DNA of 13,596 bases, from the NCBI GenBank assembly GCA_021802305.1, contig JAKAAD010000019.1, positions 1-13,596 of the forward strand, written 5' to 3'. The translations under genes and the position numbers were made by a program. The notes under the pieces were generated by a model, which was given only the letters and a program-made list of their open reading frames with translations, was not told where the DNA came from and did no database searches. The stretch's first letter is position 1. Each line of letters begins with the position of its first letter. The stretch comes from a bacterium (GTDB lineage: Bacteria; Chlamydiota; Chlamydiia; Chlamydiales; Rhabdochlamydiaceae). Shown in pieces: positions 1-6,334 of this stretch.

Positions 1-1182
1 CGATTTGTCAATGACGTCAGCGTGATTTTGAGGAAAATAGCCAATTTCTACCTGATGTCCCAATTCGATGCGGCCGCTATCGGGGTTTAATTTCCCTGCA
101 AGCATTTTGAGAAGGGTAGATTTGCCGCGCCCATTATTCCCGATGACACCAATTTTTTCTCCGCGCGTAATATCGATGGAAAAATTCTTAATGACAGAAT
201 GGCCATTGTATGATTTATAGAGACCTTGGGCACGAAGGACGACTTGCCCAGAGGGTTTTTCCGGGGGATAAAAGCGGATATAGGGGCGCTGGATATTCGA
301 TTTTTTGAGCTCTTGGGGCTCAAGGCGCTCAATCTCTTTTAAGCGCGATTGGACTTGACTTGCACGCGTTCCTGCGCCAAAGCGGGCAACAAACTCTCTG
401 AGTTGCGCGATCTTTTTTTCTTTGGACTTATTTTCATGCTCTGCACGTTCGCGTACTGAAGTTTTTGCAACGAGCATGTCGTCGTAATTTCCAGGGTAGA
501 CGATGATGGAATCATAGTCGATATCGGCAATGTGCGTGACAACTGCGTTCAAAAAGTGGCGATCGTGGCTCACGACAATGAGGGTTCCCTCATATCCGTG
601 AAGAAATTGTTCCAACCAACCAATAGATTCCAGATCGAGGTGGTTGGTAGGTTCATCGAGAAGCAGTGCTTCCGGGTGGCCAAAAAGTGCTTGGCAAAGG
701 AGTACGCGAAACTGTTGATCGGTCGGCAAGGTGCGCAAGGGGGCATGAAAAGCTGTGGAAGGAATGCCAATCCCTAAGAGAAGGACTTCTGCGTCGCTTT
801 CTGCAGTATATCCATTTTCTTCATGGATGATCTCTTCAAGGCCTGCGAGCTGTAGCCCGATTTCATCTGTGATGTCCATGGTATATAGTCTGTCTCGTTC
901 GGTAAGAGCGTTCCACAGACGCTCATTTCCCATGATCACCACATCGATGACCCTGATGTCGAGATAGGGGTCCAGACTTTGTTTCAAAAAGCCCACTTTT
1001 CTTGGAAGGATGACACTGCCCGAGGTAGGATCTTCTTGTCCCATGATGATGCGAAGGAGCGTGGATTTTCCTGCTCCATTGGGTCCTGTCAACCCATATC
1101 GGTGTTCCCCAAAGGAAACGGTTACATCTTCAAAGAGAACACGAGGGCCCACTTTTTTTGTGATTCCATTCAGCTTTATCAT
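1..1182 (-). CDS. ybiT: ABC-F family ATPase, YbiT type (C-terminus beyond window)
   Basis: Soluble protein with tandem ABC ATPase domains; the family acts on ribosomes and translation, not transport. The start at 1182 gives about 394 residues before the left edge, out of roughly 530 expected. Domain 1 has Walker A GPNGAGKST near residues 33-41, LLLDEPTNHLD near 172-182 and an SHDRHF switch near 204-209. A charged linker (about 240-300) follows, then domain 2 with Walker A GNNGRGKST near 347-355. The stretch IMGNERLW..ERDRLY...GYTAE...LLLGIGIP matches the distinctive insert of E. coli YbiT as I remember it. The first signature motif is degenerate (LPTDQQFR instead of LSGGQ), and E. coli YbiT is also degenerate there. 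No clear Shine-Dalgarno precedes the ATG. It lies 15 bases after the DUF4383-like gene, so the two are probably co-transcribed. An ABC-F ATPase next to xerC recalls the chlamydial CT348-CT347 pair. Confidence 0.88.
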   Translation of the reverse strand, partial: MIKLNGITKKVGPRVLFEDVTVSFGEHRYGLTGPNGAGKSTLLRIIMGQEDPTSGSVILPRKVGFLKQSLDPYLDIRVIDVVIMGNERLWNALTERDRLYTMDITDEIGLQLAGLEEIIHEENGYTAESDAEVLLLGIGIPSTAFHAPLRTLPTDQQFRVLLCQALFGHPEALLLDEPTNHLDLESIGWLEQFLHGYEGTLIVVSHDRHFLNAVVTHIADIDYDSIIVYPGNYDDMLVAKTSVRERAEHENKSKEKKIAQLREFVARFGAGTRASQVQSRLKEIERLEPQELKKSNIQRPYIRFYPPEKPSGQVVLRAQGLYKSYNGHSVIKNFSIDITRGEKIGVIGNNGRGKSTLLKMLAGKLNPDSGRIELGHQVEIGYFPQNHADVIDKS

Positions 1183-1197
1183 GGCGCGTTAAGCGTA

Positions 1198-1587
1198 TTA
1201 AGAATGAGGCTCTCCCCTCGAGGACTTATATGCAAGTCCAAAACCAATCCAGAGGGTAATGAGGGAAATGCAAAGATAGAGTACCGCGTCAGCAATATTA
1301 TTGGCAATGACGCTGAAGACGGGTTTTTCGTTCCCGTAGTAGAAGGCGAGAATAGACCAAACGAGGTAGATCACGCCGAAAATTTGAAAATAAAGAATCG
1401 ATGCATGGCGGGATTTAAATCCGGTCCAGAAGGCAAAGATTCCAGTAATGAAGTAGAGCACATTATTAAGTACATTAATGTGAAAAACATAGAAGAGCAT
1501 ATAGTTGGGGGATACTTTTTCAATAAAACCCAAAATACCCAAGGCTAGAAAGACGATACCGTAAAAAACTGCAAGTGTGCGTATCAT
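1198..1587 (-). CDS. small four-helix membrane protein, DUF4383-like
   Basis: A 129-residue hydrophobic protein. The first segment (MIRTLAVFYGIVFLALGILGF) is followed by an FHINVLNNVLYFITGIFAF segment, an ILYFQIFGVIYLVWSILAFYY segment and a last one, LYLCISLITLWIGFGLAY, giving four probable membrane helices and a short charged tail. The pattern of an early loop followed by H-x-N-x-x-N-x-x-x-x-x-x-G resembles DUF4383 proteins, whose function is unknown. I chose the ATG at 1587 because the longer reading frame upstream would run deep into xerC on the other strand and adds non-conserved sequence. It lies just upstream of the ABC-F gene on the same strand and diverges from xerC with only 21 bases between the start codons, so the promoters of both must overlap the neighbouring coding regions. 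Confidence 0.72.
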   Translation of the reverse strand: MIRTLAVFYGIVFLALGILGFIEKVSPNYMLFYVFHINVLNNVLYFITGIFAFWTGFKSRHASILYFQIFGVIYLVWSILAFYYGNEKPVFSVIANNIADAVLYLCISLITLWIGFGLAYKSSRGEPHS

Positions 1588-1608
1588 TACTTTTGAAGTA
1601 CTATAAAA

Positions 1609-2526
1609 ATGAAATTTGATCAACTCGTCGATTTTTTTTTGCACTATTTGACGCATGTGAAGGGGGCGTCCCCACACACAGTGCGTAACTATGCAATAGA
1701 TCTTGCACATTTTCAGAGAGTGATTCCTGAGATTGAGAATGTGAATAAGCAAGGGGTGCGCTCATACTTAGCTGAGCTTGCAAGAAAAGGCGCTGCTCGA
1801 AGGAGTGTGGTGCGCAAGCTTTCTACATTGCGGTCTTTTTTTTCTTTTCTCCTCAAGGAAAAGCTTTGGGAGCACAATCCCATGCTAGAAATAGACCGTC
1901 CCAAGGTCCCTAAAGTCTTACCCACAATATTGACCTATGAGCAAGTAGAACGTCTCTTCGGGTTGCCGGATAGTCATTCTTATTTTGGATTACGTGATCG
2001 TGCTCTCATGGAGCTTTTTTATAGCAGTGGGTTGCGCCTCAGTGAACTTGTGGGGACAAATCGTGTTGATTTTGATCCTGTACAGCAAACCATTCGCGTC
2101 ATGGGAAAGGGAAAAAGAGAGAGAATCGTGCCGATGACGGCAACAGCGTGCGCGTGGCTTACCAAATATCTCGAGAGCAAGGACCGGACATTGAAAGGGA
2201 AAAAGCGCAAAGGAGAAATAGATAGACAAGCTATTTTCTTGAATCGATGGGGAAAGCGCCTGAGTGCACGCTCTGTGGATCGCCTTTTTAAAATGTACCT
2301 TTGCGCAAGTGGAATCGTGGGGTGTGTGACCCCTCATACTATTCGTCACACGATTGCCACACATTGGTTGGAAAAAGGGATGAATTTGAAGATCATCCAG
2401 ATGCTTTTAGGCCATAAGTCTCTTGCAACAACGACGATCTATACTCAGGTTTCACCGAGATTAAAAAGGGAGATATATCAAAAGGCGCATCCGCTGCAGA
2501 AGAAAAAAAGTCCGGGAAAGCGATAA
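1609..2526 (+). CDS. xerC: tyrosine recombinase XerC
   Basis: Site-specific tyrosine recombinase of 305 residues that, with XerD, resolves chromosome dimers at dif. The N-terminal SAM-like core-binding domain (about 1-95, with KGASPHTVRNYAIDL) precedes the catalytic domain (about 105-300). All catalytic residues are visible: R143 in SGLRLSE, K167 in GKGKRER, H243 and R246 in TPHTIRHTIATHWL, H269 in LLGHKSL and the nucleophile Y278 in TTIYTQ. The length is normal for XerC/XerD. I call XerC rather than XerD because of the adjacent ABC-F gene, an arrangement I recall from C. trachomatis; sequence alone does not separate the two firmly. No Shine-Dalgarno is evident before the ATG. Runs of nine T (1632-1640) and eight T (1836-1843) lie in frame and do not break the gene. 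The last codons (KKKSPGKR) overlap the 3' end of rnpB on the opposite strand. Confidence 0.9.
   Translation: MKFDQLVDFFLHYLTHVKGASPHTVRNYAIDLAHFQRVIPEIENVNKQGVRSYLAELARKGAARRSVVRKLSTLRSFFSFLLKEKLWEHNPMLEIDRPKVPKVLPTILTYEQVERLFGLPDSHSYFGLRDRALMELFYSSGLRLSELVGTNRVDFDPVQQTIRVMGKGKRERIVPMTATACAWLTKYLESKDRTLKGKKRKGEIDRQAIFLNRWGKRLSARSVDRLFKMYLCASGIVGCVTPHTIRHTIATHWLEKGMNLKIIQMLLGHKSLATTTIYTQVSPRLKREIYQKAHPLQKKKSPGKR
2503..2521 (-). terminator. rnpB 3' end with U-run
   Basis: The 3' strand of P1 (GCTTTCCCGGA) is followed directly by C and seven T on the minus strand, typical of termination at the end of RNase P RNA. The partner strand is the distant 5' strand of P1, not an adjacent hairpin arm, so this is not a classic terminator. 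The site lies entirely within the last codons of xerC on the other strand. Confidence 0.5.
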
Positions 2527-2859
2527 GCTGGATCCTGTCGTTGTGCAATCATTTTTCTAGGCGCCTTGTCGCCAAAGCGCTCGAGCGAAATAGCTTGGTC
2601 ACTTATGCGGAAGCACAAACAGCGACCATTCTTGCTTCGGGTAGGGTTTGCCTCGCCTGTGAATTGCTTCTCAGTGCGGCCCACACCTTATGCGAGCATT
2701 TTCAAACCTGTCTAGATGCAATGTGCACACTAGCGGCGTGTTTTCTGTGGTACTTTCCGTAGCCTTGCGGCTCCCAGTCTTTCTCTGGTACCCCTTCCTG
2801 TGAAGTCCAGACTTTCCTCTCCTGCACGATGTGCAGCAGCGATTGCATGCTTTCCCGGA
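2511..2859 (-). ncRNA. rnpB: RNase P RNA
   Basis: Catalytic RNA that removes 5' leaders from precursor tRNAs. Read on the minus strand, the conserved AGAGGAAAGTCTGGACTTC (2820-2802) and ACAGGATCCAGCTTATCG (2538-2521) are the two universal regions that form P4. AAG-U-CUGGA (2814-2806) pairs with UCCAG-CUU (2532-2525), leaving the conserved bulged U at 2811. P1 is an 11-bp helix between 2859-2849 and 2521-2511. The stretches CCACAGAAA, AAACCCTACCCGAAGCAAGAATGG and GGCGCCTAGA align with E. coli landmarks. A perfect 8-bp stem capped by a GCGA tetraloop (2580-2561) fits P18. P15 is a plain hairpin (2627-2597) with no GGU. The RNA is about 349 nt. It starts 7 bases after the cdsZ-like stop codon and ends inside xerC. 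Ends are inferred from P1. Confidence 0.93.
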
Positions 2860-2864
2860 GAAAT

Positions 2865-2870
2865 ATTATG
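2865..2870 (-). promoter_or_regulatory. candidate -10 element of rnpB
   Basis: CATAAT on the minus strand lies 6 bases before the predicted first base of P1. It overlaps the stop codon of the cdsZ-like gene, so any -35 element would lie within its arginine codons; none resembling the consensus is clear there. The RNA could instead be processed from a cdsZ-rnpB transcript. Confidence 0.4.
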
Positions 2871-3642
2871 CGCTGGCTAAGCGGCGGCGGCGTCGACGAA
2901 CAGGAGCCGCCTCTTCTCCTGTTGTTATCGCCGGGGCCTCTTCCGGCCAATACAATATACGCGAGCAATGCTCACAAAATACGAGAGCATCTGCTTTGCG
3001 TACGAGATTTTCTTGTTGTGCAGTGAGCACAATATGACAACCACTACAAGTGCGATTTTCGATGGGAACGACGACGCGATCTTTTTTATTGCGCAAAAGT
3101 CTTTCGTAAATAGCAAGCATTTCCGAATCTACTGTCTTAGCTAATTCCTTTCTTTGTTCTTGCAGGGTAGAACCCTCTTCGTTAATCAATCGAATGCTAG
3201 AGAGAATCTCATTTTCTAGAGCTAAGCTATTCGCTTCGGAAGTTGAGAGACTCGCTTTCACTTTTTCGAGAGATTCCTCTTCCGCAACGCGTTTGTCAAC
3301 GAGTTCCGAAACTTTTTGTTCTATGGCAATCCGTTCGCGTTCTGCTTGCGTCATTGCTTGCGTCAAGGTGTTGAAAAGGTCTGCCCTTTTTGCCAAACTT
3401 TGTTCGTGCTCGAGCTTTTTGATACGAGCGTTGATCTCTTGAATCTTTTCTTCATAAGCCGCAATGGCCTTGCTGAGCTGATCGAGTTCTTTTTGCTTTT
3501 CTTCTTGCTGCGTTCGGAGTTCATTTCGAAGATCCTCAAGTTGTTTAATTTCCTTCTGTCTTTCGTATTTGACTCGCATGAGACGGATCATCTTCATGTC
3601 GATATCTTGTAGAGATAAAATGTGCGTAAGATTTTGACTCAT
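2866..3642 (-). CDS. cdsZ: coiled-coil zinc-ribbon protein, CT398/CdsZ-like
   Basis: A 258-residue protein made of a long charged coiled coil (about residues 10-180, rich in E, K, Q and R) followed by a C4 zinc ribbon with C199-x-x-C202 (CSGC) and C223-x-x-C226 (CEHC). This is the architecture of the family including chlamydial CT398, about the same length, which is reported to interact with the RpoN holoenzyme and the type III secretion export apparatus. A role linking sigma-54 and secretion is therefore inferred from family knowledge. I chose the ATG at 3642, giving MSQNLTHILSLQDIDMKMIRLMR, because the further upstream frame (to 3753) adds unrelated residues and enters the divergent promoter region. 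The tail is unusual: after the ribbon it runs through an acidic, alanine-rich segment into six consecutive arginines (R249-R254). rnpB begins 7 bases after the stop codon. Confidence 0.82.
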   Translation of the reverse strand: MSQNLTHILSLQDIDMKMIRLMRVKYERQKEIKQLEDLRNELRTQQEEKQKELDQLSKAIAAYEEKIQEINARIKKLEHEQSLAKRADLFNTLTQAMTQAERERIAIEQKVSELVDKRVAEEESLEKVKASLSTSEANSLALENEILSSIRLINEEGSTLQEQRKELAKTVDSEMLAIYERLLRNKKDRVVVPIENRTCSGCHIVLTAQQENLVRKADALVFCEHCSRILYWPEEAPAITTGEEAAPVRRRRRRLASA

Positions 3643-3719
3643 AAAGACAGGATAGTCTGTTTTTTGCAATACATCAAGAAAAAAATCGCAAGCCTTTAGA
3701 GGATGTGTAAAATTTTTAC

Positions 3720-3746
3720 TTGACAAAGAGATAGTGTATGTATCAA
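3720..3746 (+). promoter_or_regulatory. candidate sigma-66/70-type promoter for the small gene at 3768
   Basis: A perfect TTGACA lies at 3720-3725. The best -10 candidate is TATCAA at 3741-3746 (15-base spacer); the next is TCAAAA at 3743-3748 (17-base spacer). Transcription would begin near 3753, immediately before the purine-rich ribosome binding site, leaving a very short leader. The -35 is convincing and the -10 is weak. Confidence 0.45.
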
Positions 3747-3767
3747 AATACAAAAGAGGGAGGGTGT

Positions 3768-4046
3768 ATGTTCAAAGGAAAGCAAAGCTCTAAACACACA
3801 AAAATTGTCGTCAATTATAACACGGGGATGAACCATAATCTCTACATTCGGGGAAATGGCGGTGGCTTACATTGGGACAAGGGCGTCCAATTGAAAAATC
3901 ATGGACCAGATGAGTGGATTTGGGAGACAGACAAGCCGTTTGTTGATTGTGAATTTAAGGTTCTCATAGACGACAACCGATACGAGCAAGGAGAAAATCA
4001 TCATATTCATAGCGGCGGCTGGTTGCGTTACAGTCCCAAGTTTTAA
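3768..4046 (+). CDS. small stand-alone starch-binding-like (CBM) protein
   Basis: A 92-residue protein with no signal peptide or membrane segment, so probably cytosolic. The start at 3768 is supported by AGAGGGAGG at 3755-3763, four bases upstream. The pattern is that of a single immunoglobulin-like starch- or glycogen-binding domain: KIVVNYNTG, an NLYIRGNGGGLHWDKGVQL strand pair, EWIWETDKPF, EFKVLIDD and a YEQGENHHI ending. These spaced aromatic residues (W in LHWDKG, two W in EWIWE, and the EFKVLIDD strand) resemble CBM20/CBM48-type modules, which are usually attached to amylases or branching enzymes. Here the module is alone. Chlamydiae store glycogen, so glycogen targeting or regulation is a reasonable inference, but I cannot name the exact family. 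It diverges from the cdsZ-like gene and appears monocistronic. Confidence 0.7.
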   Translation: MFKGKQSSKHTKIVVNYNTGMNHNLYIRGNGGGLHWDKGVQLKNHGPDEWIWETDKPFVDCEFKVLIDDNRYEQGENHHIHSGGWLRYSPKF

Positions 4047-4069
4047 TAGACCTCTTGCGTCACTAAGGC

Positions 4070-4109
4070 TTCTTCGATGTTGGGGATGATTTTGACCGAA
4101 GAACCCCAA
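4070..4109 (+). other. two interleaved inverted repeats in the leader region of glyA
   Basis: TTCTTCG (4070-4076) is complementary to CGAAGAA (4097-4103), and TTGGGG (4080-4085) to CCCCAA (4104-4109). The arms alternate, so the RNA can form either hairpin but hardly both, as no linker separates the two 3' arms. Neither is followed by a T-run, so a simple intrinsic terminator for the upstream gene is unlikely. The rest of 4047-4243 shows no gene. Confidence 0.35.
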
Positions 4110-4243
4110 AATTGACAAAAGCTTAGTTATGCAAGAGATGTAATGAGCTAAATGTTTTGACTTGACGGGATACACGCGCATCGGCGATTCTTGCATTTGA
4201 GATTATGGTCATTGCAGAACTAGGACAAGACAAGGGGACAACG

Positions 4244-5714
4244 GTGTCTTTTCTCGAGCGTTATTTTCATCATGTTCCTGAAGGGAAAAGAAAAAAAAAG
4301 CGCGATTGCGGTGCTAGCGGCGCTCGATCATATTCATTCTGTATACCCTCTTGTAGCGGAACGCATTCTCCAAGAATTAAGAGATCAAAGGAGCTATTTA
4401 AAACTCATTGCATCTGAAAACTTTTCTTCTCTTGCCGTGCAACTCGCAATGGGCAATTGGCTGACGGACAAATATTCAGAAGGATATCCATTTCATCGCT
4501 TTTATGCAGGATGCGAAAACGTAGATGTATTAGAAGAAGCATGTGCCGCTGAAGCAAAGAAACTCTTTCAATGTGAGCATGCATATGTACAACCGCACTC
4601 AGGGGCAGATGCTAACCTATTGGCCTTTTGGGCTATTCTCGTGCACCGCATACAGAATCGAGAAGTAGATCGCTTGGGCAAAAAGACTCTGGATGAACTC
4701 TCTCCTGAAGAGTACGAGCGCGTTCGAGAACTCTTGGTGAATCAAAAAGTTTTGGGAATGTCCTTAAATTCCGGGGGACATTTGACCCATGGATATCGCC
4801 ACAATATCTCCGCAAAAATGATGCATGCTGTGACTTATGATGTCGATCGCAAAACAGGACTGTTAGATTATGCAGGATTGAAACAGCAGGCAATGAAGGA
4901 AAAGCCATTGATTCTCTTAGCAGGGTATTCTGCCTATCCGCGCAAGATCAATTTTGCCATCATGCGAGAAATTGCCGATAGCGTTGGAGCGACGCTTATG
5001 GTGGATATGGCTCACTTTGCCGGGCTGGTTGCCGGAAAGGCTATGGAAGGAGAATGGAATCCCATCCCCTACGCACATATTGTGACGTCGACAACGCATA
5101 AAACATTGCGTGGACCACGAGGGGGTCTCATCTTATGTACGGAAGAGTATCGAGATGTGGTAAATAAAGGATGTCCACTCGTCTTAGGTGGCCCGCTTCC
5201 CCATGTCATCGCAGCAAAAACGATTGCTTTTAAGGAAGCAAATGCCCAGGAATTTCAAGAGTATGCTCATCAAGTGGTCGACAATGCACGCGCATTGGCA
5301 GAGGAGCTCAAGACGTATGGGGTAAAAGTCTTGACAGATGGAACAGATAATCACATCGTCATTTTTGATGCCGCTACAACGTTTGGCTTGACGGGAAAAC
5401 AGGCAGAATGTGCGCTTCGCGAAGCACGCATGACAGTAAACCGCAATAGCATTCCATTTGACGTCCATCGCCCGTGGATTACTTCAGGAGTGCGGTTGGG
5501 GACTCCAGCGATGACGAGTTTAGGGATGAAAGAAAAAGAGATGAAACAAATTGCCGGTTGGATCGTTGCCATTCTCAAAGCGACAAAATCAGCTCCTGAG
5601 AGCCAGGTAAAGGTAACAATGGACAGTCAAGTTCTCAAACAAGTACAAGAGGACGTTGCAGCTCTTTTGCGCGCGTTCCCCCTTTACGCGGAGCTCCCTG
5701 TCGGGGTAATATAA
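4244..5714 (+). CDS. glyA: serine hydroxymethyltransferase, with a frameshift at an A9 run
   Basis: PLP enzyme converting serine and tetrahydrofolate to glycine and 5,10-methylene-tetrahydrofolate. The main frame (from about 4272) has IASENFSS, PHSGADANLLA, LNSGGHLTHG, VDMAHFAGLVAG and the PLP-lysine motif THKTLRGPRGG (K at codon 277 counted from the ATG at 4272), all typical of chlamydial SHMT. The expected N-terminus is in another frame: GTG at 4244 with AAGGGG at 4232-4237 gives MSFLERYFHHVPEGKRKK, matching the remembered chlamydial start MASLLDRYLRNISDK. Removing one A from the nine at 4291-4299 joins the frames into 489 residues (chlamydial proteins are about 497). The ATG at 4272 has no ribosome binding site and would delete the conserved beginning. 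The cause may be a sequencing error, a recent mutation or slippage. It is first in the operon; clpP begins 8 bases later. Confidence 0.9.
4291..4299 (+). other. run of nine A at the glyA frame change, candidate slippage site
   Basis: G followed by nine A and G. The upstream glyA frame (ending ...GKRKK) and the downstream frame (starting SAIAVLAALDH) meet exactly here; a transcript with eight A, or with two extra, would encode the whole enzyme. It is one of only two nine-base homopolymers I noticed in the window; the other, T9 in xerC at 1632-1640, keeps its frame. Confidence 0.6.
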
Positions 5715-5722
5715 AGGTCAAG

Positions 5723-6334
5723 ATGTCACAAGAACCAGAAGAACCAGCTGCCAAAAAGGCGATTGCAGAGCTTCACCTTCTCGATGATCGAATTGATGAA
5801 GTGTTGCTCAAATCGCGGCGCGTTTTTTTAAGCGATGCCGTTACGAATGAATCAGCAAGAGATATCATTCGCAAATTGTGGTATCTCGAACTAAGTAATC
5901 CTGGTAAGCCTATTCTCTTCATCATTAATTCTCCCGGGGGGTCCATTGATGCGGGCTTTGCGATTTGGGACCAGATCAAGATGTTGACATCTCCGATCGT
6001 CACATTGGTCACGGGGATGGCAGCTTCGATGGGATCTGTTCTTGCTCTTTGTGCGAATAAAGATAAACGATTTTCTACGACAAATGCGCGGTTTATGATT
6101 CATCAGCCTTCGATAAGCGCTGTCATCAGGGGACATGCAACGGATCTTGAGATACACGCAAAGGAAATCATAAAAACGCGTAAGCAGCTCGTCGATCTCT
6201 ATGCCAAGGAGACAGGGCAAAAGGCCGCAACCATTGATGCAGCGATCGAAAGAGATACTTGGATGAGTGCTGATGAAGCGAAGGAATTTGGCCTGATTCA
6301 CAAAGTTGTAAATTCGTATAAAGATCTCGTGTGA
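5723..6334 (+). CDS. clpP: ATP-dependent Clp protease proteolytic subunit
   Basis: Serine peptidase subunit that forms barrel-shaped oligomers and degrades proteins fed by ClpX or ClpC ATPases in the cytosol. It has 203 residues, the usual length. The catalytic triad is S102 in GMAASMGSV, H127 in ARFMIHQPS and D178 in AIERDTWMS; SPGGSIDAG (70-78) is the oxyanion-region glycine loop. The start at 5723 follows AAAGG at 5713-5717, overlapping the glyA stop. Chlamydiae carry two ClpP paralogues; the position between glyA and dapF corresponds to the one recalled as ClpP1 (CT431). The tail is short and ends SYKDLV. The stop overlaps the GTG start of dapF (GTGA), suggesting translational coupling. 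Confidence 0.95.
   Translation: MSQEPEEPAAKKAIAELHLLDDRIDEVLLKSRRVFLSDAVTNESARDIIRKLWYLELSNPGKPILFIINSPGGSIDAGFAIWDQIKMLTSPIVTLVTGMAASMGSVLALCANKDKRFSTTNARFMIHQPSISAVIRGHATDLEIHAKEIIKTRKQLVDLYAKETGQKAATIDAAIERDTWMSADEAKEFGLIHKVVNSYKDLV

Noticed and set aside
979..1548. Plus-strand open frame of 189 codons
   Set aside because: It is antisense to the ABC-F start and the DUF4383-like membrane protein, has no family features and no ribosome binding site; a shadow frame.
1632..1640. T9 run in xerC as a second frameshift
   Set aside because: The gene is in one continuous frame across the run with a normal N-terminal domain, so no disruption exists.
1588..1752. Longer N-terminus for the DUF4383-like protein
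   Set aside because: The extension would lie over the first xerC codons on the other strand and places unrelated residues before the first membrane helix.
2541..3037. Several open frames on both strands
   Set aside because: They fall within rnpB or antisense to the cdsZ-like gene; the conserved RNA structure explains the sequence.
3643..3753. Extended start for the cdsZ-like protein
   Set aside because: It would overlap the divergent TTGACA promoter and adds 37 residues absent from the family length.
4272..4274. ATG at 4272 as the true glyA start
   Set aside because: There is no Shine-Dalgarno, and the conserved family N-terminus continues upstream in another frame with a good ribosome binding site.
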